Shown piece after piece: positions 51,919-59,519 of a DNA stretch of 64,000 nt. The position numbers and the translations under genes are program-made. The notes below the pieces were generated by a model, which saw only the letters and a list, made by a program, of their open reading frames with translations, made no database searches and was not told where the DNA came from. Origin of the DNA: CBDCCV01 sp965215025 (GTDB lineage Bacteria > Bacteroidota > Rhodothermia > Rhodothermales > Salinibacteraceae); contig CBDCCV010000002.1 in assembly GCA_965215025.1 (NCBI GenBank), forward strand, positions 992,001 through 1,056,000, in the 5' to 3' direction. Every line of letters starts with the position of its first letter. Positions within the stretch are counted from its first letter, which is position 1.

Positions 51919-52153
51919 CGAAGCTGCCGAGTCTCACCGGCAAGAAGGTTATCAAAGCTTTGCGGAAGGCCGGCTTTGAGGTGATCCGTGTGAAAGGAAG
52001 CCACTATTTTCTGCGTCATATTTTCTGCGTCATGAAGACGGGCGGACGACGGTGGTGCCTGTTCATTCCGGAGAGACGATAGGGCCAGGCTTGGTGTCGA
52101 AGATTCTGCGCGACTGTGAGATGACACGGGCTGACTTCCAGGCGTTGCTGTAG
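51915..52153 (+). pseudogene. hicA: hicA toxin gene, broken by a 14-bp tandem duplication
   Basis: HicA is a small dsRBD-fold mRNA interferase. The N-terminus is perfect (M-T-K-L-P-S-L-T-G-K-K, F-E-V-I-R-V-K-G-S-H-Y-F-L-R-H, with the catalytic His in G-S-H). TATTTTCTGCGTCA then occurs twice in tandem (52005-52018 and 52019-52032) and shifts the frame, ending it at 52079-52081. Removing one copy restores E-D-G-R-T-T-V-V-P-V-H-S-G-E-T and I-L-R-D to the TAG at 52153, a textbook HicA of ~74 residues. The damage is recent, since no other change is seen. Confidence 0.92.
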
Positions 52154-52180
52154 CGGCCCTATGCAACGAGGAATAGGTGG

Positions 52181-52315
52181 GCATAACTTGGCGCTGCACG
52201 CAGACCTAAGGCTGGTCGGCGTTTCTGCGGCCACAGTTGCCACCGCTGAAGGTTTTCCTGAAATTGAAGCGTGGTGCCCGCAGGCCCTGGGCCGGTTATG
52301 GCCGGGCCGTTAGAT
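52181..52315 (+). other. attC-like recombination site 2
   Basis: 135 bp from GCATAAC (52181-52187) to GTTAGAT (52309-52315); the latter is an exact match to the R' consensus GTTRRRY. The 5' arm continues TTGGCGCTGCACGCAGACC, a typical attC left arm. The 3' arm GGCCGGTTATGGCCGGGCC is nearly identical to that of site 3. The two arms pair less well than in sites 1 and 3. The IS110 element starts within a few bases of R'. Confidence 0.65.
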
Positions 52316-52328
52316 ACTCTCTTGAATG

Positions 52329-53385
52329 TCAAGCGGCGACAACCACTTTTTCAGGCAAGCGGTAGAACTTATCGCCCTGGAAGTCTTGGCCGTGTTTGAG
52401 CATGCCGTAGATCGCATGCAGAAGCTTGCGCATCACGGCCACCACGGCAACAATCGGCTTCTTCCCGCGCTCGGCGGTGAGCTTCTCGTAGAAGGCCCCG
52501 GCGTTTGGCTCCCAACGAATCGCCACGAGCGCCGGCATGTAGAGCGCCCGTCGGAGCCGGGCGTTGCCGACCTTGGAGATGCGCTCTTTCTTCTCGACCG
52601 AACTGCCGGACTGGTGACGGCGCGGATCAAGGCCAGCGTAGGCGACCCACTCGCGCACGCTCATGTCTTCGGGCAAGAGCGCAACCTCAGCCAGAATCAG
52701 AAGCGCGCTCTTCTGAGCGACGCCTCTGATTGAGGTCAGGTGATCGAGAGCGGCCTCCAGCCGCTCGGACTCGGCGGCGACCTTCAAGGCCTGGCGCGTC
52801 AGTTCGGCGATGCGCCGGTCGAGGTGGCGGACGTTGACTTCGATGTCGTTGGCAACAACTGCGGAGCACGTTCGGCTCTGCCCAGCGGCATGCAGGCGGT
52901 TCTTCTCGCGCGTGCGCTCTACGGTTGAGAGCCTGGATGCGCCGAGCAATAGCTCGGAGGCTCAGCACGGCGCGCTCGGGCGGCGCCCACGCACGGGAAG
53001 GCATGCGCCGAGCAAAGGCACAGATGACAACCGCATCGGAGCGGTCGGTCTTCGAGCGCTCCAGAAGGGCCTCGCGGAATCGGCTCACCGCCCGCGGGTT
53101 GGCGACCATGACCTCGGTCGCGTTGGCGGCGTCAAGGGCCAGCGCCAAACCGAGGCTGTAGAGGCCACTTGCTTCCAAACAAACGCGCACCGGCGTGTCG
53201 CCAGTCCCGAGCCACTGCAATAGCGCGTTGTGGCCGTCCGGGTCGTTATCGAAGCGCCGCGTCTTTGGCTGCGCGCCGGGTCGTTCGAGACAGACGTCTT
53301 CGAGACGGACGTCTTCGAGACGGACGTCGAGGTGATCCTTGCTGACGTCGATGCCAGCAAAGATGAAGGGGATCTGGTTGTGCAT
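52329..53385 (-). pseudogene. IS110-family transposase, frameshifted
   Basis: The N-terminal DEDD/RuvC-like part starts at 53385 (F-A-G-I-D-V-S-K-D-H-L-D-V, with L-E-A-S-G-L-Y-S). The C-terminal Transposase_20 part lies in another frame (S-I-R-G-V-A-Q-K-S-A and W-V-A-Y-A-G-L-D-P-R, then the K-V-G-N-A-R-L-R-R-A-L-Y motif). The break is at about 52915-52930, in I-Q-A-L-N-R, where one extra base explains the shift. A 15-bp unit (CGTCTTCGAGACGGA) is repeated in tandem near 53290-53330, adding L-E-D-V-R copies right after the first catalytic motif. Inactive unless a base-call error. Confidence 0.88.
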
Positions 53386-53506
53386 GACCGGGCCTCATCG
53401 TATGCTTTGGGTGTAGGCAAAGCCGGTCAGTCCCGCCCTGCGCTCCTGCCTGCGGATATTGCATGATGCAGGCTCCGGGTAGGCGCTGCCACGCCACCGG
53501 GCCTCG
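53386..53506 (-). ncRNA. Candidate bridge-RNA region of the IS110 element
   Basis: IS110-group elements encode a structured guide (bridge) RNA in the non-coding end upstream of the transposase. Here 121 bp lie between the transposase start and the GATACTC repeat. On the minus strand they contain at least one hairpin (GCCTGC...GCAGGC at 53451-53476) and GC-rich internal stems. Placement only; target-binding loops are not demonstrated. Confidence 0.3.
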
Positions 53507-53513
53507 GATACTC

Positions 53514-53732
53514 CTCAGCATAACCCGAGAGTTTTCCTCGGGGCAGGTGCCGGGGCGGGCGACGGGTCTAACGGTCAAGCTCTGCCGGCTTGCCTGGTTC
53601 GGCAATCCGCTGGCTTCATGCCGCTACAGTCTGCCCGGCCCCGGCAAGCTACAAACCCCGCATGACCTGCCCACCACCGAGATACAATGCGTTCCGCACG
53701 CTGTGCCCTGTCGGTGCAATAGGAAAGACGAC
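53514..53732. other. Non-coding start of the DUF488 cassette
   Basis: About 220 bp between the presumed IS end and the DUF488 gene. GC-rich, with a CCCGAG/CTCGGG hairpin at 53524-53543. GCATAAC (53518) and GTCTAAC (53576) resemble attC R'' cores but have no matching R' downstream. No promoter is recognised. Confidence 0.4.
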
Positions 53733-54122
53733 ATGCCAATTCGAATCGTGCGACTCGGGACAGCTCGACATCCCGCCGAGGGCCTCCGCATCGGCACGGT
53801 CCGCAGACCTCCTCGCGGTGTGCCTAAATCAGAGCACGCCACGCGCGACTACTATGACGTCTGGCTCCCAGAACTCGCCCCGAGCGCGCCGCTCGTCTTG
53901 TGGGCGCTGTCAGAGCCGTTCACTGACAGGCGGTGGGCCGAGTACGCGCGCAAGTACCGCCGCGAGATGCGAGAGCCGTCGGCGAATCGGGTACTGACGT
54001 TGCTTGCAGCATTCTCGTCAACGACGAACTTCTCGGTTGGGTGCTACTGCAAAGACGGGGAGCATTGCCATCGGAGGCTGCTCAGAGAGTTGCTGATCGA
54101 GCGTGGTGCTACAGTCGAATAA
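53733..54122 (+). CDS. DUF488 family protein (YeaO-like)
   Basis: A 129-residue protein starting at ATG 53733, with AGGA about nine bases upstream. It has I-G-T-V-R-R-P-P-R-G-V near the start, Y-Y-D-V-W-L-P-E-L-A-P, and the family signature C-Y-C-K-D-G-E-H-C-H-R-R-L-L near the C-terminus, a cysteine/histidine cluster likely to bind metal or nucleotide. The biochemical role of DUF488 is not established, and such genes are often carried by mobile elements. It is the only gene of its cassette, followed by attC3 82 bp later. Confidence 0.85.
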   Translation: MPIRIVRLGTARHPAEGLRIGTVRRPPRGVPKSEHATRDYYDVWLPELAPSAPLVLWALSEPFTDRRWAEYARKYRREMREPSANRVLTLLAAFSSTTNFSVGCYCKDGEHCHRRLLRELLIERGATVE

Positions 54123-54204
54123 GGATTCGTCCGGTAATGGCTGTGGTTCGTGTGTCGCAGCCGAACTATCGAATGCACCCGGTATTGCTCAGGTATAAGG
54201 CGTG

Positions 54205-54334
54205 GCATAACAACGCCATGCATATGCGGACCGAGGGCCGGTGCGCGCAGGCTGCCGCTCCGCCACTTTGAGAACCAACTGCTTCGGCTCAGTCGCTGGC
54301 GTGCCCTCGGCCGGTGATGGCCGGGCCGTTATGC
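54205..54334 (+). other. attC-like recombination site 3
   Basis: 130 bp from GCATAAC (54205-54211) to GTTATGC (54328-54334); the ends pair over eight bases (GGCATAAC/GTTATGCC). Inside, GCCAT pairs with ATGGC and CCGAGGGC with GCCCTCGG, leaving the unpaired spacers and extrahelical bases expected of a folded attC bottom strand. The central loop is variable. The left arm is almost the same as in site 4 and the right arm as in site 2, which is typical of a chromosomal integron. Confidence 0.8.
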
Positions 54335-54472
54335 CGCACGTAAATCCGATTGTGAATTTCTCCAAGCAGGCTTGACCTATTTGAAAATGTTTACGCCTGA
54401 AATACATTTGCTTCCCGTTAGTTCATCGGGTTGCCACACTTCAGATTTCCAATTCTAATTAGAGGCGCGGCC
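54335..54472. other. Non-coding start of the lipoprotein cassette
   Basis: 138 bp, more AT-rich than most of the window (around TTGACCTATTTGAAAATG at 54373), probably holding the cassette gene's own promoter. No second gene is visible. Confidence 0.4.
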
Positions 54473-54874
54473 ATGCACTCTCCTGTCGCTTCAGCTTCTA
54501 CTTTCTTTCTCGCCACCTTGCTGCTCGCAGGCTGTGACAGTTCTGATGATCCTACACCTGTCATCACAGAGGAGGATGTCTCCGTTGTCGTCAGATCAGA
54601 CTTGATGAGTCTGGCTGCTGCTGTAGAGGTTTACAACTACAGCGAAAGCCTCTTCGACGAAACTACCGTAAGGATGACATTCCGTGAAATAGAAGCGGGT
54701 GGAGAATACGAGCGTGAGTTGGACTTTGGGGCTATTGAGCCGGGAAGTGCTGGCGGCTCATTTGTCAGTTCGACTCAGCAGGTTCAGCCGCCGCTCTGCT
54801 ACGAGTACGAGTTGCAGGTTCGCCCCGAAGGAACGGACGAACGCTTTACTTTCCAAGGCGGAATATGCGAGTAA
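54473..54874 (+). CDS. Lipoprotein of unknown function in an integron-like cassette
   Basis: 133 residues. The signal peptide ends in the lipobox L-L-L-A-G-C (about residues 17-22) followed by D-S-S-D-D, so it is a membrane-anchored lipoprotein; the Asp after the Cys in other systems favours inner-membrane retention. The mature part is a short beta-rich domain (V-R-M-T-F-R-E-I, E-R-E-L-D-F-G, Y-E-Y-E-L-Q-V-R) with two late cysteines. No family recognised. Single-gene cassette between attC3 and attC4. Confidence 0.8.
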   Translation: MHSPVASASTFFLATLLLAGCDSSDDPTPVITEEDVSVVVRSDLMSLAAAVEVYNYSESLFDETTVRMTFREIEAGGEYERELDFGAIEPGSAGGSFVSSTQQVQPPLCYEYELQVRPEGTDERFTFQGGICE

Positions 54875-54903
54875 GCAGCTCGGATGTGGATGGAGAAGGC
54901 GCG

Positions 54904-55062
54904 GCATAACAAGGCCATGCACGCGGACCGAGGGCCGGTGCGTTTGAGCCGCCGCTTCGGCTGAGCGCTGGTGTGCCCTGGGAGAGATCGGTGATCGCCG
55001 TAGACTGATTCAGCAGCCTCGAAGGTGGAAACCCAGAGGCGGTGACTGCCGGGGGCAATGCT
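54904..55062 (+). other. attC-like site 4, degenerate end of the array
   Basis: The left arm GCATAACAAGGCCATGCACG followed by GGACCGAGGGCCGG is nearly the left arm of site 3. The right arm is decayed: about 60 unrelated bases interrupt it, then GGTGACTGCCGGGGGCAATG (55041-55060) recalls the right arm of site 3 with GCAATGC in place of GTTATGC. It marks the probable end of the cassette array next to dapF. A further GTTAAGC (55090) fits the R' consensus but is too far away to be certain. Confidence 0.55.
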
Positions 55063-55124
55063 CTTGTCGGAGCGCGGGGCAGCGTTTCTGTTAAGCGCGG
55101 CTGGCTTGAGCGGCCGGCCGACGG

Positions 55125-55967
55125 CTACACCTCCACCGTCCCTCGGAACGTGACCTCAGCGGGGCCTTCGAGGTAGAGATCGGTCACGCCCTCGCCCTCG
55201 CGCCGGAAGCCGACGTAGAGCGTGCCGCCCGGCATGACCACGGCCACGCGCTCGGCCTCGATGCGGCCCACGAGGCCCGCCACGACGGCGGCGGCCAGCG
55301 CGCCTGTGCCGCACGCCTCGGTCTCGGCCTCGACGCCCTTCTCGAACGTGCGCACGCGCAGCCGCGCCTCTTCTGCACCGCCCCCCTCCGCCTCGACCTG
55401 CACGAAGTTCGCGTTGGCGCCCTCTGGCGCGAAGGCCGCGTCGTGGCGCAGACGCCGTCCCTCTTCTTCCACCGGGGCGCTCTCTGCCTCCTCTACGAAG
55501 CGGACGACGTGCGGCGTGCCCGTCCACACGTACGCCGCCGTGCCGCCACCCGCCAGCGCTCGCTCCGCTGAAAAATCGCGCGGCGGCGTGGCGTAGATGC
55601 GCACCCCCTCTTCCGCGAAGCGCGCCCGGTACACGCCCGCGTCGGACTCGAACGCGAAGGCGTCCTCTTCCAAGCCGGCCTGCCGGGCGAAGAGCGCCAG
55701 GCAGCGCGCGCCGTTCCCGCACATCGTCGCCAGCGAGCCGTCGGCGTTGTGGTAGCGCATCCGGTAGGCGTGGCGGGAGGGGTCCTCGGCGCGGTCGAAG
55801 GCAAGCAGCCCGTCGGCGCCGATGCCAGTCCGGCGCGGGCAGAGGCGCCGCGCCAAGCCGGCAAGTTCCTCCTCGGAGAAGTTGTAGAAGCGGTTGTCGA
55901 TGACGACGAAGTCGTTGCCGGCGCCGTTCATCTTTGTGAATTCGAGGACGAGCTTTCTGCGGGCCAT
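55125..55967 (-). CDS. dapF: Diaminopimelate epimerase
   Basis: DapF converts LL-DAP to meso-DAP for lysine and peptidoglycan synthesis. F-T-K-M-N-G-A-G-N-D-F starts the fold. The two catalytic cysteines lie in M-C-G-N-G-A-R-C and E-A-C-G-T-G-A, and R-R-T-G-I-G-A-D-G is conserved; 280 residues. The C-terminal half has more Glu/Ala than usual. Transcribed towards the cassette array. Confidence 0.97.
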   Translation of the reverse strand: MARRKLVLEFTKMNGAGNDFVVIDNRFYNFSEEELAGLARRLCPRRTGIGADGLLAFDRAEDPSRHAYRMRYHNADGSLATMCGNGARCLALFARQAGLEEDAFAFESDAGVYRARFAEEGVRIYATPPRDFSAERALAGGGTAAYVWTGTPHVVRFVEEAESAPVEEEGRRLRHDAAFAPEGANANFVQVEAEGGGAEEARLRVRTFEKGVEAETEACGTGALAAAVVAGLVGRIEAERVAVVMPGGTLYVGFRREGEGVTDLYLEGPAEVTFRGTVEV

Positions 55968-56149
55968 CGGCGGGCGTTGAACGCTGGAACGTTAGACGTG
56001 TGGATGCGCCGAGGCGCTTGAAGTGAGCGGAGCGCCCGATCTCCCATTCCCGCTCTCGAACGCGGGCACCATCCGGGCACGCTTCCGTAGGAGCAACAAG
56101 CGGTCCCTCTCCCACCTCAACGGATCTTCCCCAACAACGCTCCAAGCTC

Positions 56150-57112
56150 TTGGCTCAGAAACGACTCTCGATGGAAGGCGCCGATCCGCTCCTCCTCTTC
56201 GGGTTCAACGACGCGCACCTGCGCAAGGTCGAGGCCGCCTTCCCCGAAGCGCACATCACCGCGCGCGGCCACGAGGTCATCCTGCGCGGCCAGCCCGACG
56301 ACCTCGAGCAGGTCGAGAACGTCTTCGGCGAGCTGAAGCAGGCGCTGCGCCGCAACGGCAACCTCACCGAGGACGACGTCGAGACGATCCTCGCCCTCTT
56401 CACCTCGGGCGACGGCGCGGGCGCCGGCGAGGCCGCCCGCAGCGACGTCATCCTTTTCACGCCCAGCGGCGGCGTCATCAAGCCGAAGACACCCAACCAG
56501 GCCCGCCTCGTCGAGGTCGCCCGCCAAAACGACATCGTCTTTGCCATCGGGCCGGCGGGGACGGGGAAGACGTACGTGGGCATGGCCTTGGCCGTGGCCG
56601 CGCTCAAAGCCGGCGCCGTGCGCCGCATCGTCCTGGCGCGGCCGGCCGTCGAGGCGGGCGAGCAGCTTGGCTTCCTGCCGGGCGACTTCCGCGAGAAGGT
56701 GGACCCGTACCTGCGCCCGCTCTACGACGCCCTGGAGGACATGCTCCCGCACGGCACGCTCGACGCCAACCTGGAGCAGGGCGTCATCGAGATCGTGCCG
56801 CTGGCCTACATGCGCGGAAGGACGCTTAAGTCCGCGTTCGTCGTCTTGGACGAGGCGCAGAACGCCACCACGCAGCAGATGAAGATGTTCCTCACGCGCC
56901 TCGGCCCGGCCAGCCACGCCATCGTCACCGGCGACGTCACGCAGACGGACCTCCCGAGCCGCCAGCAGAGCGGCCTCATCCAGGTGCAGCGCATCCTGCG
57001 CGGCATCCAGGGGATCGACTTCGTGTACTTCGACGAGGGCGACGTGGTGCGCCACCGCCTCGTCAAGGACATCATCAAGGCCTACGAGAGGCACGAGGAC
57101 GACGCCAGCTAA
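56150..57112 (+). CDS. phoH: PhoH family P-loop ATPase
   Basis: PhoH-like proteins are RNA-linked ATPases/helicases. An N-terminal KH-like region (H-I-T-A-R-G-H-E-V-I-L-R-G) precedes the PhoH domain with K-P-K-T-P-N-Q, Walker A G-P-A-G-T-G-K-T near 134, R-P-A-V-E-A-G-E-x-L-G-F-L-P-G-D and Walker B V-V-L-D-E-A-Q-N. T-G-D-V-T-Q-T-D-L-P closes the motif set. 320 residues. I keep the TTG start at 56150 because homology seems to extend before the ATG at 56171; neither has a clear ribosome site. Confidence 0.93.
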   Translation: MAQKRLSMEGADPLLLFGFNDAHLRKVEAAFPEAHITARGHEVILRGQPDDLEQVENVFGELKQALRRNGNLTEDDVETILALFTSGDGAGAGEAARSDVILFTPSGGVIKPKTPNQARLVEVARQNDIVFAIGPAGTGKTYVGMALAVAALKAGAVRRIVLARPAVEAGEQLGFLPGDFREKVDPYLRPLYDALEDMLPHGTLDANLEQGVIEIVPLAYMRGRTLKSAFVVLDEAQNATTQQMKMFLTRLGPASHAIVTGDVTQTDLPSRQQSGLIQVQRILRGIQGIDFVYFDEGDVVRHRLVKDIIKAYERHEDDAS

Positions 57113-57136
57113 CGACGCGCCGATCTCTTCCTCGCG

Positions 57137-57325
57137 CTACGTGACGGCCAGGATCGAGAGGATCAGCAGCAGCGCCAGGGCCACGAGCACGGCGCGCGCC
57201 CAGACGCACGTGCGCTGGTAGAACGGCGTTTTCGCAGCTTTCTGGCGCCGCCTCCTCGTGGCGCGCCTCGTCGGTTTGGCGGTCTTCGGTGCGGCGGTCT
57301 TCGTCGTGGCAGAGGGGCGGTTCAT
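57137..57325 (-). CDS. Small basic single-span membrane protein
   Basis: 62 residues: a very basic N-terminal half (T-R-R-A-T-R-R-R-R-Q-K-A-A-K) and one C-terminal span (A-V-L-V-A-L-A-L-L-L-I-L-S-I-L-A-V). That combination is unlikely to arise by chance, but no family is recognised. Possibly a tail-anchored or DNA/RNA-membrane linker protein. It is convergent with phoH, with 24 bp between the stops. Confidence 0.5.
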   Translation of the reverse strand: MNRPSATTKTAAPKTAKPTRRATRRRRQKAAKTPFYQRTCVWARAVLVALALLLILSILAVT

Positions 57326-57430
57326 GTGCGGGCAACCCGTTGGGTGATCGGGACGCGAGCAAAAGGAACGGTTCGCTTTGAGCGGATTCGCTTAGAGAGC
57401 GGCGCCGGGCCGCAACGGCTCAGAAGATCG

Positions 57431-58285
57431 TCAGTCGTAGTCGAAGAAGCCCTGGCCGGTTTTGCGGCCGAGCTGCCCGGCCACCACCATCTTCCTTAGG
57501 AGCGGGCACGGACGGTACTTGTCGTCGCCGAGGCCCTCGTGCAGGACCTCCATGATCGAGAGGCACACGTCCAGACCGATGAAGTCGGCCAGCGCCAAAG
57601 GCCCCATCGGGTGGTTCATGCCCAGCTTCATCACCGTGTCGATGTCCTCCGCAGAAGCCACGCCTTCCATCACGCAGAAGACGGCCTCGTTGATCATGGG
57701 CATGAGGATGCGGTTGGACACGAAGCCGGGGAAGTCCTCCACCTCCACGGGCGTCTTACCCAGGCTTTCGGCCAGCGCGTAGACGGCGTCGAACGTCTCG
57801 TCGGAGGTCTCCAGCCCGCGCACGATCTCGACTAGGCCCATCACGGGCACGGGGTTGAAGAAGTGCATCCCGATGGTCCGTGCCGCGCGTCCGGTCTGCG
57901 CGCCGAGCCACGTGATGGAGATGGACGACGTGTTCGAGGCGAGGACGGCCTCCGGCCTGGCGTGTTCGCCGAGCGTCTGGAAGATCTCCTTCTTCACCGC
58001 CGTCTTTTCCGTCACGGCCTCTACGATGAGGTCGGCCTCGCGGGCGCCCTCGGCGAGGTCCGCCGTGGTGCGGATGCGCTCCAGCGTGGCGGCTTTGTCG
58101 TCTTCGGTGACGCGCTCTTTTTTGACTTGGCGGCCCAGGTTTTTCTCGATGGTGGCCCGGCCCGCAGCAAGCGCGTCCTCGCTCACGTCGATAAGCGTGA
58201 CGGCGTGGCCGTGTTGCGCCAGGACGTGGGCGATGCCGTTTCCCATCGTCCCTGCACCAATGACGGCGGCGTTGCGGATGGTCAT
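57431..58285 (-). CDS. 3-hydroxybutyryl/3-hydroxyacyl-CoA dehydrogenase
   Basis: An NAD(P)-dependent dehydrogenase of the HBDH/PaaH type. The Rossmann motif V-I-G-A-G-T-M-G-N-G-I-A is at about 8-19, then E-A-V-T-E, S-N-T-S-S-I, the catalytic His in M-H-F-F-N-P-V-P and D-F-P-G-F-V-S-N-R-I. The C-terminal domain ends G-R-K-T-G-Q-G-F-F-D-Y. It works in butanoate metabolism, beta-oxidation or polyhydroxybutyrate turnover. 284 residues from ATG 58285. Confidence 0.94.
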   Translation of the reverse strand: MTIRNAAVIGAGTMGNGIAHVLAQHGHAVTLIDVSEDALAAGRATIEKNLGRQVKKERVTEDDKAATLERIRTTADLAEGAREADLIVEAVTEKTAVKKEIFQTLGEHARPEAVLASNTSSISITWLGAQTGRAARTIGMHFFNPVPVMGLVEIVRGLETSDETFDAVYALAESLGKTPVEVEDFPGFVSNRILMPMINEAVFCVMEGVASAEDIDTVMKLGMNHPMGPLALADFIGLDVCLSIMEVLHEGLGDDKYRPCPLLRKMVVAGQLGRKTGQGFFDYD

Positions 58286-58396
58286 GCGTAAGGCGCGCTT
58301 CATTCAGGTAAAGCCCCGCGCCAAGACTCCGAGGCGGCAGGCGGGCGAAGTATACGCAAGGCCGCAGGCAAGTCACAACCCCGAATCCGGAAGCGC

Positions 58397-59413
58397 CTAC
58401 GCTTCCCCGCCTAAAATCTGCCGGTAGACGCGCTCGTACGCCTCGGCCATGCGCGCCTGGCTGAAGTTTTCCTCCACGTGCCGGCGGATGGGCGCGCGCG
58501 CCATCGCTTCGATCTCGCCCAAGCGCGCGGCGGCCTCTTCCGCCGATTCGACCAGGAGGCCCGTCACGCCGGGGCGGATCAGCTCGGGCATCGACCCGCG
58601 CGGCGTGGCGACGACGGGCGTGCCGCAGGCCATGCTTTCGGCCACACTCAGCCCGAACGGCTCCTCAAAGGAGATGAGGTGCAAGAGCGCAAACGCGCCG
58701 CCAAGCAGCTCGTCGCGCCGCTCCGGCCCCACGGAGCCGACGTAGCGGATCTGCCCGCCATCGAGGTGCGGCTCGACCTCGCGCGCGAAGTACGCCTCGT
58801 CCTGCACGATCCCGGCCAAGACGAGCGGCCGATCCGTTTTTCGGGCTACGGCGATGGCCTCTTTCGCCCCCTTCTCCGGATGGACCCGGCCAAAAAAAAG
58901 CAGGTAGTCCTCTGGCGTCTCGCTGAACGTGAACTCGCCGAGGTCGAGGCCGTGGTGCACCGTGGCGGCGTAGTCGAGCGAAGGGTGCCGGTCCGCGTCG
59001 CTGATGGAGACGTAGTGCGCGCGCCCGTTGTACTTCTGGTAGACGGGCAGAATGCGCTCGGAGGAAAACCCGTGGATGGTGGTCACAACGGGCGTTTCCA
59101 CAAGACCGCTGTACGTGAGCGGCAGGAAGTCGAAGTGGTTGTGGATGAGATCAAACGCCGCCGCGCGCTCAAACACCTCGGCGATGTGCAACCCCTCCCA
59201 CACTTTGGCGTCGAGCGTGGGGTCCTCGCTGTACGGGCGCGGGCAGACGCTCACCACAGGCGCGCTCGAGAACGAATCGGCCGTGGCGAAGAGCGTCACG
59301 TCCACGCCGCGACGCCCGAGGCCTTCGGTGAGGAGGGCCACGACGCGTTCCCACGGCCCGTAGTGGCGCGGCGGCACGCGCCAGGAGATCGGCGCCAGCA
59401 TGGCGATGCGCAT
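58397..59413 (-). CDS. GT4-family glycosyltransferase
   Basis: A GT-B retaining glycosyltransferase of 338 residues. N-terminal M-L-A-P-I-S-W-R-V-P-P-R-H-Y-G-P-W-E-R-V-V is the donor/acceptor loop seen in many mannosyltransferases. H-N-H-F-D, L-L-F-F-G-R-V-H-P-E-K-G and the E-x7-E motif in F-E-E-P-F-G-L-S-V-A-E-S are intact. It is first in a set with a GH130 phosphorylase and a GT4/six-hairpin fusion, so a mannose-containing oligosaccharide is a reasonable guess. Confidence 0.88.
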   Translation of the reverse strand: MRIAMLAPISWRVPPRHYGPWERVVALLTEGLGRRGVDVTLFATADSFSSAPVVSVCPRPYSEDPTLDAKVWEGLHIAEVFERAAAFDLIHNHFDFLPLTYSGLVETPVVTTIHGFSSERILPVYQKYNGRAHYVSISDADRHPSLDYAATVHHGLDLGEFTFSETPEDYLLFFGRVHPEKGAKEAIAVARKTDRPLVLAGIVQDEAYFAREVEPHLDGGQIRYVGSVGPERRDELLGGAFALLHLISFEEPFGLSVAESMACGTPVVATPRGSMPELIRPGVTGLLVESAEEAAARLGEIEAMARAPIRRHVEENFSQARMAEAYERVYRQILGGEA

Positions 59414-59443
59414 GGCAGAAGACGCGGCGTTTGCGCAGAAAAA

Positions 59444-59518
59444 ACGACGACCGACGATGGACGACAATCCTACGCGCAGGCCTCGTCGTCGTCCGTCGTC
59501 ACCCGTCCGTCGTCAGCC
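59444..59518. repeat. Inverted repeat, GACCGACGATGGACGAC family
   Basis: ACGACGACCGACGATGGACG faces GTCGTCGTCCGTCGTCACC. It lies in the gap between the two glycan genes; the right arm ends just before the GH130 stop codon. Family of 23043 and 49132. Confidence 0.65.
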
Positions 59519-59519
59519 A

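Larger units (their letters stand above)
52316..53510. mobile_element. IS110-family element abutting attC2
   Basis: The element carries a DEDD transposase on the minus strand. Its boundaries are estimated: GATACTC occurs at 52313-52319, overlapping the attC2 R' end, and again at 53507-53513, giving about 1.2 kb between them, a normal IS110 length. IS110 elements have no classical inverted repeats, so ends cannot be proved by eye. The IS1111-attC subgroup is known to target integron attC sites, which fits this position. Confidence 0.7.

Noticed and set aside
53288..53330. Tandem 15-bp units near the IS110 transposase start as a CRISPR-like or regulatory repeat
   Set aside because: The repeats are inside the coding frame, a multiple of three, and have no spacers.
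53518..53582. GCATAAC (53518) and GTCTAAC (53576) as a fifth attC
   Set aside because: No R' core with a matching right arm follows within attC length, and the intervening DNA does not pair in attC fashion.
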